Below are positions 36,579-49,420 of a stretch of 64,000 bases of DNA, piece after piece. The notes beneath the pieces are model-generated. The model saw only the letters and a program-made list of their open reading frames with translations, was not told the origin of the DNA and ran no database searches. The position numbers and the translations under genes are program-made. Within the stretch, counting starts at the first letter, position 1. Every line of letters begins with the position of its first letter. The stretch comes from Lanius collurio (lineage: Eukaryota; Chordata; Aves; Passeriformes; Laniidae): positions 57,645,847 to 57,709,846 of the forward strand of contig JACBWW010000003.1 of the NCBI GenBank assembly GCA_020086605.1. The letters run 5' to 3'.

Positions 36579-39500
36579 TGTAATTTATGAGCCTCTAAAT
36601 GCATATTTCCTCTCCCATTAGTTGTCTTGTTTTGACCATACATAACAAAATATATTTATAACACTGTATATAAACAGAGAAGAATGTGTTTCTCAGTGTT
36701 TGCTTGAACTATTTCTGGTAGTGCAGTGTCAAGTTCTCAGTTAGCTTCAAAGACATAATTTTCAGCAGTTGATTTCTTGAATCATGAGGCTATACTGTCA
36801 GAATCACTCTGGTAGACAAAAGGAGTATGTGAGGTATGTGAGATTGGCCCCCATGGAAAAGTTGAAGAAATGCTGTCTCCAACTTCTCCTTGTACTCCAT
36901 ATTTCCCTAAAGTATTGTGGAATACATCTGTGGGATTTCATTATCTTGGCCTGTGAAGAAAATCTAGAAAGATGAAGAAAACTTTGTAATACTCTAGCTG
37001 GTCGAATCTTCTTGCGAATACATATTGCAAGTTCCTCTGAGCTAGTGCCTGTCTGAGTTAAAGCACCTGCCTCTGTAACTCTACATGTGAGTCTCAAATG
37101 CTTCCACCTTTACCTAAGCCCTCTAAACTTGCCTTCACCTCATGAGGTTTATTATTGAGGTTAGTTGAAAATTAGCTTGAGTGTAAGGCAAATGATACAC
37201 ATAAAATTGCCTACTTCTCTCTTCTGACCATATAAATAGAAGCAAAACAATTAGATTAGATTAGATGTCTCCAGTGTAGATATCTATATTGGGTAAAATT
37301 AATATCTTTAGTCAAATTAAGGCACTTTGAGGGCAGTAGAGAAACAGATAGGCCATATCAACACAGATAGTATTTTATCATATAATATTTTATGGAGAAA
37401 AAAATAATCTAACTTTGCTTCACAATTTAGTTGTTATGAGAACTGTTTACAAGACTTGACATTTTTGAGTGGGGTGGGGTTCTTGGCCTTGTTTGCAGCC
37501 ATTTGATCTTGTTAATTCTTTTTGTGCTGGACAAAAGATGTAATTTTTGAAGTTTCATTCCTTAAGTAAGTACTAACGGCCTATAATCAAGTCATCCCTC
37601 AACATTTTCTGTGATTAAACTAAACAAATTGAGTTGCTGAGTATTTCTGCAAAGTATGTTTAGAATTCCTTAATCGCTTCAGTGGTTCATCTCTGAAACC
37701 TCTTCAATTTAGAAACCTCGAGCCAGAACTCTGTGTGTGATTGTATGATCTTCTCTTTAATATTTTTTTTCTTAATATCTTATTTTTTCTTTTCTGTCAC
37801 AAAATCCACACCCAGCTCTGGACCTGTTCCCACCAAATGTTGATATCAATCTGTGTGTTTGTAGTGTAGCTCTCCTTATGCCGGGGTGGAAGTGTTAACA
37901 TGAGCTCAGTGTTTGGCTGCCTGCCTGGGCTCACATGAACTTTCCCCTGCAATCACCACATTAGGAATTCCACTTGCAGTGTCAGGGTTGGAAGCAGCCC
38001 TAGTCTGAATGCAGGAAGATGAAGAAAAGGCAGCTACAGCCATGTGTCTGTCACAGCAGCTATTGAGTTTGTCTGTCACACCAGTAAAATAGAGAGGAAG
38101 GGTGTTGAGGGACCTGCCTGTAGTACTCCTCGATACGGAACACCTGAGCTCTATAGATAGAGCTGTATTAATATTGTAAAAGATTTGAAGTTGAAAAAAA
38201 TCATTGGAACATCCAGACTGCCCTCCTTTCAGTCACAGCTTCTTATTTTTCATCCATTTATTCTTGTAATTATCCCAGCAATTCATAAGTGGTAACAATC
38301 ATCCAGGAAAATAATCAAATCCAGTTCTAACTGGTGTCTAAATTAGTAGCATAGTCCCAGTAGGCTTCCTCCACTTTCAATGGAAAAGACTGAACTCCCT
38401 CCATAGGGTGATGTCCCTCAGGAGAAATCTGAATTACTCTCAGCAGAGACCCAACATGACAGGCTCCAAATTTGGCCTTTTCACATAATCACTACAGAAA
38501 GACAAAGTCATCTTGGACCTTTCTCTTGATTTCAATATATGAGGAGTTTTTCCCTTGGGATCCTTACCCAGTGGTTATTCACCAATTTTGTTTCCCTTCT
38601 AACTGTCCTGTCTTTGATTTTTATCCATGAAGTTTTTACATCTTGCTCTAGTAGATCAGAGAATCCTTTATAATCAGCATTTTATTCCTGTGAAAAGAGA
38701 AGATTTGCCACAGGCTGGAGAGGATCAGATTGAAGGAGAAAGCAGCCCTCTTATCAAGTGATGGTCTGCCAAGTACAGGCTCATGTATGTATTCAGTAAC
38801 TGCCACTTGGTGTCTTGAAATCATCAGGTACTGTAATAGTGTAACACTGTCATTCATTGCATAATTTCTCAGCATTTATCAGGGAGCTGGAGAGGGCCCA
38901 GCCTGTGACCCAGCCTGGTGAAAGTAAGAGTACATGGTCATGATGGCTTATTCTACCATTTCTGCAATTGTGAAGATTTTGCTTTCACACTTCATGAATT
39001 AATGCTTAAGATCATCATCCTGTTCTTGGCCTCCCTTTTACGTCTCTCACTGCCAATCATGTTGCCCCTAAATGCATATTATCTGGGGAAAGATCTAATA
39101 GATCCCTAAATTTTTTATTCCTGTTAATCAGCAAGAAGGCTTGCATCAAGGTAGCTTGCCATTCTCAGCAGTCATTGCAGGGGTGGACAGAGCCAAGATG
39201 AATAAGGATGTCTTTTGAGATCTGCCCTGACCATTCTCTTAGATCAACTAAAGGAGATTTGCTCAGGGTCTCACAGAAAATATAATGTAATAAAGAATCA
39301 GACCACTGCTTCCTAAATTCCACAGTAATTCCTGAGCTTTTTGTCCATGCCATTTCAGTGTTCCATTAAACTGCCTCTGGAGTTACTGCTACCACTAACT
39401 TTGCCTGATCCTTCAGTGCCATCCTATGATGCTTGAAATGCCTGATGCTCTATTTGTAAGTCCCCCCAAATAAAAAAGTGCAAGTTTGTAAGTGAAAATT

Positions 39501-39683
39501 GACAACAGTGTCTCACAAAACTGATCTCCAGCAGCTCGGGGAACAGTGCAGTAAAGTCTGAGCAGACATTTTGTGCATTTCCTAACGAGCTGCTGCCTGA
39601 GTGCACAGCCATTAACATCACTCTGGCACTCACCAGCTGCTGCTTTGAACAGCCCCTGAATGAAGGGGTCAGCTGCACACGGT
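36579..39683. other. Unannotated stretch
   Basis: No gene is recognised. A short TTAGA-type triplication lies at about 37252-37266. The 97-codon (36804-37097 minus) and 102-codon (39413-39721 minus) frames have no similarity I can name. Confidence 0.6.
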
Positions 39684-39699
39684 TGAGTCAGCTGAGTCA
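39684..39699 (+). promoter_or_regulatory. Tandem AP-1 sites
   Basis: Two perfect TGAGTCA heptamers (39684-39690 and 39693-39699), nine bases apart and separated by GC. The GC-containing flanks also give partial MARE (Maf) character. AP-1 (Fos/Jun) binds this heptamer. A single site is expected by chance in this window; two so close together are less so. Regulatory function is inferred. Confidence 0.35.
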
Positions 39700-42600
39700 G
39701 TGATCCTTCTTCTACCCTCACATTGAAATGTAGCTCTGGTGCACATCCTCCAGTTGAGTGGAGAGTCTATCCTGAACAGGTGCTGGGTGGCTCAGCCACA
39801 AAAACTCCTTTTGGAGCAAGCACAGAGATGTGCTTGTCAATCCAGATTGTTGAAATGTGCTAGAATATATGGACTGGACCGGAGGTGTTTTTTGTGTCCA
39901 ACATATGTCAGTGCTCTGGAGACTAGAAATATTCATATGCAATTAGAAAAGAACATGGAAAAGCAACTTTTCAAAACACATTCTGTGAGGCTGAGTTCTG
40001 GTCCATCTTTCAACAGCCAGACTTGGCATTTCATCCTTTCCAAGGAAATGAGGACTGAGAGCTGAAGATTGCAATGGAGGAACAGAGTGTGCTATCACTC
40101 ATAGGCAGTATTTTACTCTAAAGCCTATTTGACATCCTCAACAGTCTGTAATGTGCATCTCTGAAAGTGAGCTGACCCTACCTGCTGGCTCCAGAGATAT
40201 TGGATGTGTTATGAGACACATGTAGCTGGCTGTTCCTATCACATGAAAGCATAATAGTTCATACGACTGCTAACAGAATGCCTTTTTCTAACAAAGGAAA
40301 TAAATCAAACATATTAATAGAGAATATTCATCCAGGCCAAGCTTTTGATCTGTTTGCCACACTGTTCATTTACAATTGTCTTAGCAGAACTCAACCTTCA
40401 AAAAAGGAATAAACGTAGACATTTAAAGGTGTGCTATTTAAACTTCTCATCCAAAATGGTATCACTCTGCCACTATGCCTCAGAGTTTCTTCTGGGAAGT
40501 ACCCATGTAGCTGTGAATATGTGAACAGTTGCAAAGGGGTGGTGGTTGGAAGAATCTAGAAATGAGTGGAGAAGCTATGAATGATTTATGTCTGAAGAGA
40601 ATGATAAAATCAGAAGAAAGGCAGTTTTTGTTCAGGTTGACTAACTTTCTACTTGTTCTAGTGCCTGTTCTACTGCTAACACCTATTACATAGTTGGAAA
40701 AACAGGGCTAAAACCTCTTAAGAATTAATTCTTTTTTCCTCTACAGTCAGAAAAATCCCCAATTTTTGTGTCTGACTTTGGTCTATCAGCTAAGGCCTCA
40801 AAGAAATCAAAAGGATGGATTTTGTTTCCCAAGGCCCCTTAAATAACAAACCCTGAAAATTTTTTTTCAAGCATCCTAAGGTAGAAATGTACAAAATCTT
40901 ATTGTCCCTGTAGGAATGGGCTTTATGCAGCACTACACAAGGACTATTTAAACATCATTAATGTATGTATTCTGTGGCAGACTTGCGGCAGAAAGGCTTA
41001 GACTGGGTATGCAAATCCTAGTCCATGGATTGTATATGCTGTCCTATATAAACACAGAGATGTACCTTCCTATACCTCCTACTGTAACATCCTTGTCAAA
41101 TTCCATGATTCTATGAATGTCTTCATCTTCTCACTCAAGATATGACCTTCCAAACTTTTCTCTCTATTTCTTCTGGCAACTGGAAGTCATGCAGTTTAAA
41201 CTAAACTGTTGCACCTTTTGCTTAACTGGAGGAGGAACAATCACAGCATCGCTGTTGGTCTGTTTCCACAGATATGAAACACTTCAGTGTATTTTTTCTG
41301 AACAGAGAGAGAGATGCCATTGTGGTTGTTGCCTGTTCTTCCAGGGAACTCCCAGAGGCAGTTCCAAATTATCTGGCCTTTCCAAGGCCAGTCCAGCCAA
41401 GCATCATTACTATCCACTATTAAAATGGGTCCATCACTCCCCCATCTTGACCCTTACCAAGATTTCCAAGGATGTCCTAATGAAAGCAGTCTTGTACTTA
41501 TTTTCTGTAGCATATACACTGAGAGAATCATCCCTCCAGGAGATAGAGATATTGGGAAATACCGTATACCACTTTCAGATGATATAAAAAACCAGAACAG
41601 AATGAACCAAGAAGCAAGAAGTCTCATCCTTTGCCTTTTGCCCTTCACTAGTTAAGACTGGACTTCCTGATCTCTCTGTCTGTAGTATAACTCACAAGAA
41701 ATACTCATCCAGACAGAGTGTTTGTTGGAAAATGCATTTAAAATGCAGTGGGTACAAAATTTAGCCTGATATATGACCTGGAGGTGTGTCAGTCTTATGC
41801 GTGGTAATCCAGGAAGCAAGTAGGAAAAAGATTTCTCAGAAGATAAAAGGAGTTGAAGAGGGAAGCAAGATAAAACTTGGAAAATGAAATAGAAATCTGA
41901 AAAAGAAAGGCCTGAAAAAAAAATGTCGTAAGTATAAAGTGGTATGGAATTGGAAAGGATTCAAGGAAGGGAGAAGACCAACTGAGGGTCAGGTTGGAAT
42001 GGGGAAAATGGAAAATTAGGGATCAGTGAAGCATACCAATTCTGGCCCAATTCTTTGCCCTTTTCTTTGGCCTTTAGGAAGGTACAGCCAGGGCTTTGGA
42101 TTCTAGTGAATTTGTCTTCTTTTCTTTCCCTGTATGCTTCCTAAAATCCATTCATGTGTGCAATTTGCAACTTTGATGTGATGTACAAAAAATGTGTATG
42201 GTAGGAAGAGTTTACAACATCAGGCTTCAATAATACCAAGGCCTTAGAGCGCAGACTAGTTTGTCAGCTGGTATAAACTGAGAGATCTCCATTGAATCTG
42301 CATACTCTTTAGTCTTGAATTAAGTACCAAGCATGTTAGCAACTGAATAATGACAGGAGAATCTCCTTTTTAACTCCTAGAGGGCCTTCTTAGGTCCCTG
42401 AACTGAAACTTTTTGTCTCCTTAGAAATTTAAACCATGTTTGTTCCATTCTTACATCCACTGGAATTCTCAACATATCTGCTTTGTAGTCGGACAAGGCT
42501 TTAAGATTTCCCCAAACACAGTGTGAATCAAACCACACAGGAATGTTTGTAAAGAACATCTTGGACCCTTTGAAAACATATTCAGTTCTCAGAAGCACTA

Positions 42601-45600
42601 ATGCATTCCACATTTGGTCATTAAACACTAATTGGTAACATGCTGTGGAAGGGTTCACTCTCTGACCAGTCAGTATTTCCTAGGTCACAGCACTGCATGA
42701 CCTTGGTGCCCTGACGTGACCTGCCCTTTTGAACTTTTAATCCTTCAACTCGTCAGAGAGAATTAGTAGCTCAGGCCACTTTGGAAACCACAGGCATTTT
42801 TTCCCCTGGCTTTTTCAAAGTTTTCTTGGTTTTCCCTCCTCCTCTTTCTCCTACCCCCCTCCTTGCTGATGGTGCAGGATGTCTTTTGGGGGCCTAACTG
42901 AAGGCTTCAAAGTGCCTGATAGTTTATTATAAAACTATTGTCCTTGGTAAATGTCACAGGACTCATGTTTTATTATATTTATAACATTTTTTCCATTAGT
43001 CTGCCATTTCCCTGAGAAATTATGACCTTGGCTCTATCAGTTTAACCAAGCTAGTTTTATATATAGCAAATGTGTGTGTGTGCACAAAAGGAGAGAAGAG
43101 AGGAAGTCACCAAAGAGATTTCTATTAAAGCAGTGCTTGTACTGGCTTCTCCTAGAATCTGGCAAGCAATTTAAAGTCTGTGATAAGGAAAGGAATCAGG
43201 AAACAAGTTATGTCTAACGTTAAAATCTCAAATGGTATTTCTGACTTCAGTGGACACAGGGCAATAGATCCTGGTTGCTGTCAGGTCTATCACTTAGCAT
43301 AAATTTCACCCAATATTTCTCATCAGAAGTGTGTTTAGTATTTTCCCCTCTCCCTGCTTGTTCCTTTATCATTGCTTACTTTGAGTTTTCTCACTTTCTA
43401 TTTTGGACAAATTTAAAGCATTTTGCTTAACTGTATAAATCTCCCATGGTCTAAGTCTCAGGATAGACTATACACAAACTGTGTTCAATTCTTAGCAGCT
43501 CAGAGGATGACAACAATTGAATCTTTGTGAGAATTTGGGAAAGAAATAATTGGGGAACACTAAGAGCAGGGTTGCAGACTGGGGTGGGTCACATTGTGCT
43601 TTTCAAACAGCAGTCCCTGAATCTTTTCTAAGGGATCCCCCAGAAGTAACTAAAAGCAATCAAACCTATTATCAGCAGATGTACATCTGAAATACTGAGG
43701 AATATGCCTTACTTGGAGACTATGAGAGTCTGCTGTCTGGGCTGTGACTAAATGCTTTCATTCAAGGAGGGTTCCAGGACTTTTTAAAATGAACCAATAA
43801 ATAAAACAGTACCAGAAAATCTTCCTGGGCACCCAGGAAGGTGACTGCCTATGAACTTACATTGTTAGACCAGTACTGGGCACATTAATTTACTGGTATA
43901 GACTTAGCCAGAATAGCTGAGTTCCACAGGTACAATCTTAAGGATCAAGCAGGATGATCTCCCATTGAAGGAAAGAACATAACAACTGACTTTGGTCTTG
44001 TTTGCCCCCTCATAGGAGTGGATGAGGTCAAATCCATTAAAGTCAGTATTTGAGAAAGAAAATGTTATAAAAAGCAATGTGTTGGGTTTTTCTTTTTTTT
44101 TTTTTTTAAGGAATATTTAAAAAATTAAAAAGTTTTGTATTGATTTCATGCTGCAGGATTTGAAATGGTTCCACTCTTCATTTGCTTAGACAATCTCTTA
44201 AACAAACAGAGCATCTCTCACTGTAGATATTGAAAGAGTTCTCTAACTGCCAGCCATGCTCTCTCAGGCATATGGGGATAGGACAAATGAAAAAATACAG
44301 AAAACTTTTAGGAGAGAGTTTTTCAGAAAATTTTTCAGAAAATTATATCTTCATGAGAAATTTCACCTTTGGAAGAAAAAAGAGATTTTTTTGAAAGAAA
44401 AAACTTTTTAATTACCATCTAACCAACAGTATTTATTACTTCAGATCACTGGAACTGATATTTTACTTTTGCTTTTATTACTTCTCTTGTAAAGATCACT
44501 ATATATTGTATATATGTATTATCTTTTCCTCCAGATCAGCAAGGACAAGATAACCCCCATCTTTCAAGGATTCCATCCTCTTGCCTTTGCCCCTCCCACA
44601 TGTCACTGACAGTATGTAAAGGCATTAGACTCATGTTCTTGGCAACGTCCCCACTTTACAATGCTTCATTCCCAATTCCCGCTTAAGGCACGACAGACTT
44701 TGGTGACCTTTTGTATCAACACTTGTTTGCTAAAATTAGATTTTTTTCTTCCTGGCATATAACCAAACAGATTATACTCCTCAACCTGTCATCCTTGGAG
44801 GGCAGGCAGCCCCAGAAACTGATGATGCAGAGGAATAAACTTCTCCATGAAGAGTAAATGGAGCTGAGGGAGAAAAAAAGCAAAAGAGAACAATGTCCTG
44901 GCAGTGTATGCATCTATCTCTGGTGTGCATACACATGCACAGATGATATTAAGTGATGGTGTCAGCCACAAAAGGTTGGGAGGTTAGATGCAGGTCAGAT
45001 AAACATCCAGCAATTTAGATGTGTCTTGAAAGTTCATTTGAATTTAAGATTTGTAGAAGACATATGTAAAAATCCAATAGAAATGAACATCACAGGCCTA
45101 CTGCATGTCTTTATCTGCCTGGAAACAATGCTCAGAGAATCTGAATTTCCTTACAATATTTCCAAGAATTCTTGTGGACTAAAAGTGAAAATTAAAAGTA
45201 GGTGTAGGAAATTAAAAGAGAGGAAAAACTTCAGTGTGATATTTTGAGGGATCAGTCTGGTCTAAAATGAAAAGTTGATGAATATTTGACCATTATTGAG
45301 CTCAAGGAAATAAGCTGTAAAGGGTACATACCTCCTATACTGAGAATTATATTGCACCTAAACTTATTATAGGAATTATTGTCCCACCATGCTTACTGGT
45401 ATATTAGCATATATGAAGTAATCACTCTCCTATAAACTTCACAGTCTGACTCATTCTGAGATCTAAGAAGCTGATAAATAACTACAACAAGACCGTGAGA
45501 AGATTAACAGGAAGTTTTGGTTGTTTTTGACTGGCTGTACACAGGGACTCTTGGTTTATTTTCTGATCAATGAAACATTTAGCTAGGGACTTAGGCTACT

Positions 45601-46025
45601 AATTTTTTTGAAGTAAGAAGTTGTTCAGCTTCCACTGGAGGCCACAGTCTGTATGAACTGCTGGGTGTCTCTGTTCCCAGCACGTGTCTGACATGAAACT
45701 CTATGCTGTGCATTGCTGCGCCTAATGAGGGACTGGTGTGTCACTGCTTCAGCATCTGCACTTCCCCAAACTCTGGAAGAGCCATTCTCAGTAGTGTCTG
45801 TCTCACATCACTCTTCCTTCAGGTCACCAATTCTGAGAGCTAATTGAAAGTGTGTGCTAACCATACCCCTCTAAGCTGGGTATATGAAAGGCTTTGAATG
45901 CTAACAGAAAATTATCTTTTAGGCCATTTTGCATCTATTAAAGGAAACAACCAAACTGTATTTTTGCTGATTAGTAATTATTTTTGCTGATAATTCACCA
46001 GTAGAGATGATGGCTTGATAATACC
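39700..46025. other. Unannotated stretch
   Basis: No gene is recognised. It holds a (TG)6 run at 43071-43082, a T run at about 44092-44108 and a perfect 12-base tandem duplication (TTTTTCAGAAAA, 44319-44342). The 156-codon frame at 41117-41587 starts at an ATG directly after a CR1-tail-like word (TTCCATGATTCTATGAA, about 41101-41117) but encodes nothing I recognise. Confidence 0.6.
44319..44342. repeat. 12-base perfect tandem duplication
   Basis: Two adjacent copies of TTTTTCAGAAAA. Each copy is itself nearly palindromic. Confidence 0.9.
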
Positions 46026-46360
46026 TGTTTCAGAGGACTCCCCCTGAGCCCCCCCAGAGCTCCCCCCACCCCCAGCCGGGTCCCTGCCATGTGACTCTGA
46101 GATACTTGGGTTTTCTAATGTTCAAGCAGCCCAGACTCTGATCTGGTTGGTTGTTTATCCCAGCTCCACCCTGGTATCCCCTTTCTCCCTCTCTGTGACA
46201 GAACAAAAGGGATGCAAAGTCTCCCCCTCTTACCCTGGCCAATTCTTGCCCAAGTCAGTGCTCTGTCTCTTGGGACACAGGGAATAAATGACTTAAAACC
46301 ATAAGGGGGGTTTGAGCAATATTTCTCTTCTCTACTTCTGCTTCTGGTGAGTAGCTAACA
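46026..46360 (+). mobile_element. Possible solo LTR remnant of an endogenous retrovirus
   Basis: The segment stands out from its AT-rich flanks. Its right half has the order expected for an LTR R-U5 region: GGGACACAGGGAATAAATGA, with a polyadenylation signal AATAAA at 46284-46289, then AAGGGGGGTTTGAGCAATATTTCT, a CT-rich segment, and an end at GGTGAGTAGCTAACA (46360), closing on CA. Avian ERV LTRs commonly end in this style. No tRNA primer-binding site, gag/pol sequence or target-site duplication is evident, so it would be a solo LTR. The left boundary (a TG near 46026) is uncertain. A unique GC-rich segment is the alternative. Confidence 0.4.
46040..46073 (-). other. Potential G-quadruplex on the minus strand
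   Basis: Four C runs on the plus strand (46040-46044, 46049-46055, 46062-46067, 46069-46073) are separated by loops of four, six and one bases. On the minus strand this meets the standard G3+N1-7 rule with every run at least five long. Formation in cells is inferred. Confidence 0.75.
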
Positions 46361-46500
46361 GCTGGCACTGGCTTAAGTAGGGCTGCACAGGTTGAGGAAT
46401 ATTTAGGCTGTTTGTAAATGGTTTAAGATATTCCAAGACATAAAGAGGAAAGCTCACCACAGAAATTAAGCAGTTACAAGCTATTCAATTACCAGAAATA

Positions 46501-46860
46501 CCAGCACTCTTCCACAGTCACCTCGGAAACCGTGTCTCAAGGTGTGTGAGAGAGTAAGGTGGGACTACGCAGCCCTTCCACCGTGGGTCTGACTCTGCCA
46601 CGAGGAAGAAGCAGCACAATACCAGTGTCCCTTCATGGGTGACACTTCAAGCAGAGCTGCTCATGTGCCTCCAGGCTTGGCCGAGCGTCCCACGTACTTT
46701 CCTATGCGATGCTGCGGAAAGCGGCGTGCAGACCATCAAAGCTGGAAGTTGTCATTCTCTTCATGTGGTTGCATTTGCAGTCGTGACACTGCCAGTGACG
46801 TAAAGGGAGAGGAAAAGGCTGCTTTTTCAGCAAGATACAAACACAGAGATATTATCCGTC
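46501..46860. promoter_or_regulatory. Compact CpG cluster with a CRE-like site
   Basis: By my count there are 15 CpG dinucleotides in 360 bases, seven of them within 46681-46740, against roughly none to one per 60 bases in most of the window. TGACGTAA, a CRE/ATF-type site, lies at 46796-46803. The segment is too short for a classical CpG island. It overlaps a plus-strand 107-codon frame (46635-46958) that I do not recognise. It could be a small promoter or enhancer, or a younger insertion not yet depleted by CpG decay. Confidence 0.4.
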
Positions 46861-49097
46861 CACTGATTTTAATCTCCTTTCAGAAATACTCACATATAAC
46901 TAGATCCAAGCCACTGATAGCGTCCCTCCTTCTCTATACCTGCTATCAGGTTTCTTAACCCTTCTCAGGAATGGAGTGTGTATATCACTGCCCCATAGTC
47001 ATCTGAGACAAGGAACATTTAATGCTGTATGTTTATACTTGGCGAAAAATTACAGAGCCTCAAAATCCAACTGGCAGCTTACACCACCTTAAGCACAAAG
47101 TTAACAACTGGAATCCCTAACTTTGGAGGAAAGAAGGGTTCTAGTCTTATCCTGCTAAATGTAGAGAAAAAGTAAATCAAAAGTAGTTGATCTTGACTTT
47201 CTCAGGCTAAGAATGTATTGAAACAGCTTTCAAATTAAGAAATTTTTTTTAGCTATAAAGGATTTTTCCTCTTATAGTATATTTTTGTTGGATATGCTGA
47301 ACTTCCTTAATTATAAAAGTAGTGAGACCACAGATACCAAAATATTTCAGTCAGATAACAAATTGAAACATTTCTTTTGAGTTACCTGACCGATGTTCTA
47401 CACATTTCTTCACCTTCTTGTTCTTTTATATATTCTCCTTAGACATATTATGTGTCCCATGACTTGAATACTTCACCACAAAGATTGTCTCCATTGCATC
47501 CTTCCCACTTATTAACAAAAAGACCATGGTTCATTAGAGCACAGGCCATTGACTAGGAGAGTTAACTTACTTGGGAAAGTATTCCAGAATATACAAGAAA
47601 CAATGGCACTCACAGTCAGAACACTTCAGTTTTGACTTCTTTGCTAAAATTATGAGCTCTCCTGAGAAAATACTGGTATATTTTATTATCTTTGAAACTG
47701 TCTCGCAAGGTTCTGCCACTACATCCTCCCTTTCTGAGTGTGGGAGACTGCCTGTTCTCTAGATTTCTCTATGCAGTTATTGTTTCATTGTTTTCATTTT
47801 CGCTAGAAATTTCCAGACAGTGATAGCACAAGGATAATACTGATGATTCATTTTCTTACCATCTCTTGTCAGCAATGTTGTGGCTGTGACAGGTATTTTC
47901 CCTTTTGCTTTCTGCTGAGGGTTCTTAATATATAGCCCTGGAAGGTGTGGGTTTTGCACAATTCAGTTTTATTGCTTATCCACGATCACTGAAACCAGCT
48001 GGATCCTTTCTGTTGCATTCAATGGCTTTTGGGGGCCCCCCTTCATAAAGCTGTACTTTACAATAAGCAGAGTAAATTACAAGCAAAGGTGTCTCCTTGT
48101 TCTACTAAATCAGCAACTTTTACACTCAGCTGGGTAATCCCCTTTTGTTACATCAAAATGCAGATGCGAGCAACTCATGACGTGCAATCTCGTACTCACT
48201 CCCTCCTCTCACCCAGACACTGCTGTTTTCTAGGGCTCTGCTGTGACAGCTCTGGCTCCAAACACAGGCTAGTCTCAGTCCTAGCACAAGGGTGGCCCCC
48301 TGCACAAAGAGATCCATACAAATAGCACTGATCTCAGAGCTACCTTTGGAACACTAAACATCATTAATCCACTATATATCTTTTTTTTTTTAATTGTGAT
48401 GAATTTTGATTTTCTTTAAATAACATGGTTCATAGAGATTGCTCCATGATTTACATTCCTACATTATTCCTTGAATTAGTATTGTGTTTTAACAAGTTTT
48501 AATATGTCATATGTACAATTATTATTTTAAATGTTGGCATTGTTCTCACTTTTTTCTTGTTCATCTGTGAAGGGCAGACTGAATGCATATTGTGTCTCTC
48601 TCAAACCTAAAACAAAGGAATGTGTGAGCTACAACTGTGCTAGAATTCATAATGAGAGGTTACCATCTTGCCATCCACATACAGACTACCTTGACAATCC
48701 TGAGTCCAAACTGAGATAGGTACTTGCAACCCCTGAGTTCAAGGATGGTTTATCACAGGTTTCCTGTGAGATTTTGCACAAAACTCTTAGGCCCTGTCCT
48801 CTGTGATATTTAATTTTCTCTCTCCCACAGAAAGAAGGTGAAACTGAGCACTAAACAACTTTGCCTTGGTTTTCCTGAATAGAAAATCAATGTAATTTTT
48901 CTTCATTACTTCTTAGAAAAATCCAAATATTAAGCATCATCTTGAATGATCAGAAAAATTCCATTATTCTATGTTCATCTAGCAGTTGAAGCACTGTCCA
49001 TTTGCACTGCACATGCCCAGGATGACCAGACCTCCAACTTTTACTTACAGTGAAGAGTTTTTCAGTGTCCTGTGAAGGCGAGTGAATGGTGGTCCTG
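46861..49097. other. Unannotated stretch
   Basis: No gene or repeat family is recognised. A GGGGGCCCCCC palindrome lies at 48031-48041, and a T run at about 48381-48390. Confidence 0.6.
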
Positions 49098-49165
49098 GAA
49101 AATGTGAGCATTGCATGGGGAAACTGAGACACTGAAAACTTATGCAGGGGTGCAGTGACAACACA
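49098..49165 (-). mobile_element. Probable MIR-type SINE relic (short)
   Basis: CATGGGGAAACTGAGACACTG matches the reverse complement of the MIR/CORE-SINE 3' region ('cagtttccccat'), and TTATGCAGGGGTGCAGTGAC follows where the reversed 'gtcacttgcccaaggtca' part belongs. The preserved segment is under 70 bases, so the call is weaker than the other three nearby. L2 carries related words and is an alternative. Confidence 0.45.
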
Positions 49166-49378
49166 ATGAAGATATTTTCCACTGAGTTTCTTTTATGTTT
49201 TTCTTTTATGTATTTCAATTATGAGATTACCTTGTAATCTTCTGAAGATGGTATTTTTTGCTCTTTCTTCTAAATCTTTATTTTCAATATAAGAGCAAGT
49301 ATAATTCCAAGAAGAAGTTAATTTATTTTTAATGAATCTTACCTGGTTTTGTTAAACAAAAAAGTGTGAATTGTGTTA

Positions 49379-49420
49379 TTTTTTTTTTGTTTCTTTTTGT
49401 TTGTTTGTTTGTTTGTTTTA
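49379..49420. repeat. T-rich and (GTTT)n repeat
   Basis: A T run passes into about five GTTT units. It is a simple repeat. Confidence 0.9.

Noticed and set aside
41095..41118. CR1 terminal tail (TTCCATGATTCTATGAA)
   Set aside because: The tail-like word is present, but nothing upstream matches the CR1 3' UTR; it may be chance or a very short relic.
48745..48880. Another MIR relic
   Set aside because: A few words are MIR-like (TTTGCACAAAACTCTTAGGCC, or reversed GAAACTGAGCAC), but no extended ordered match could be followed.
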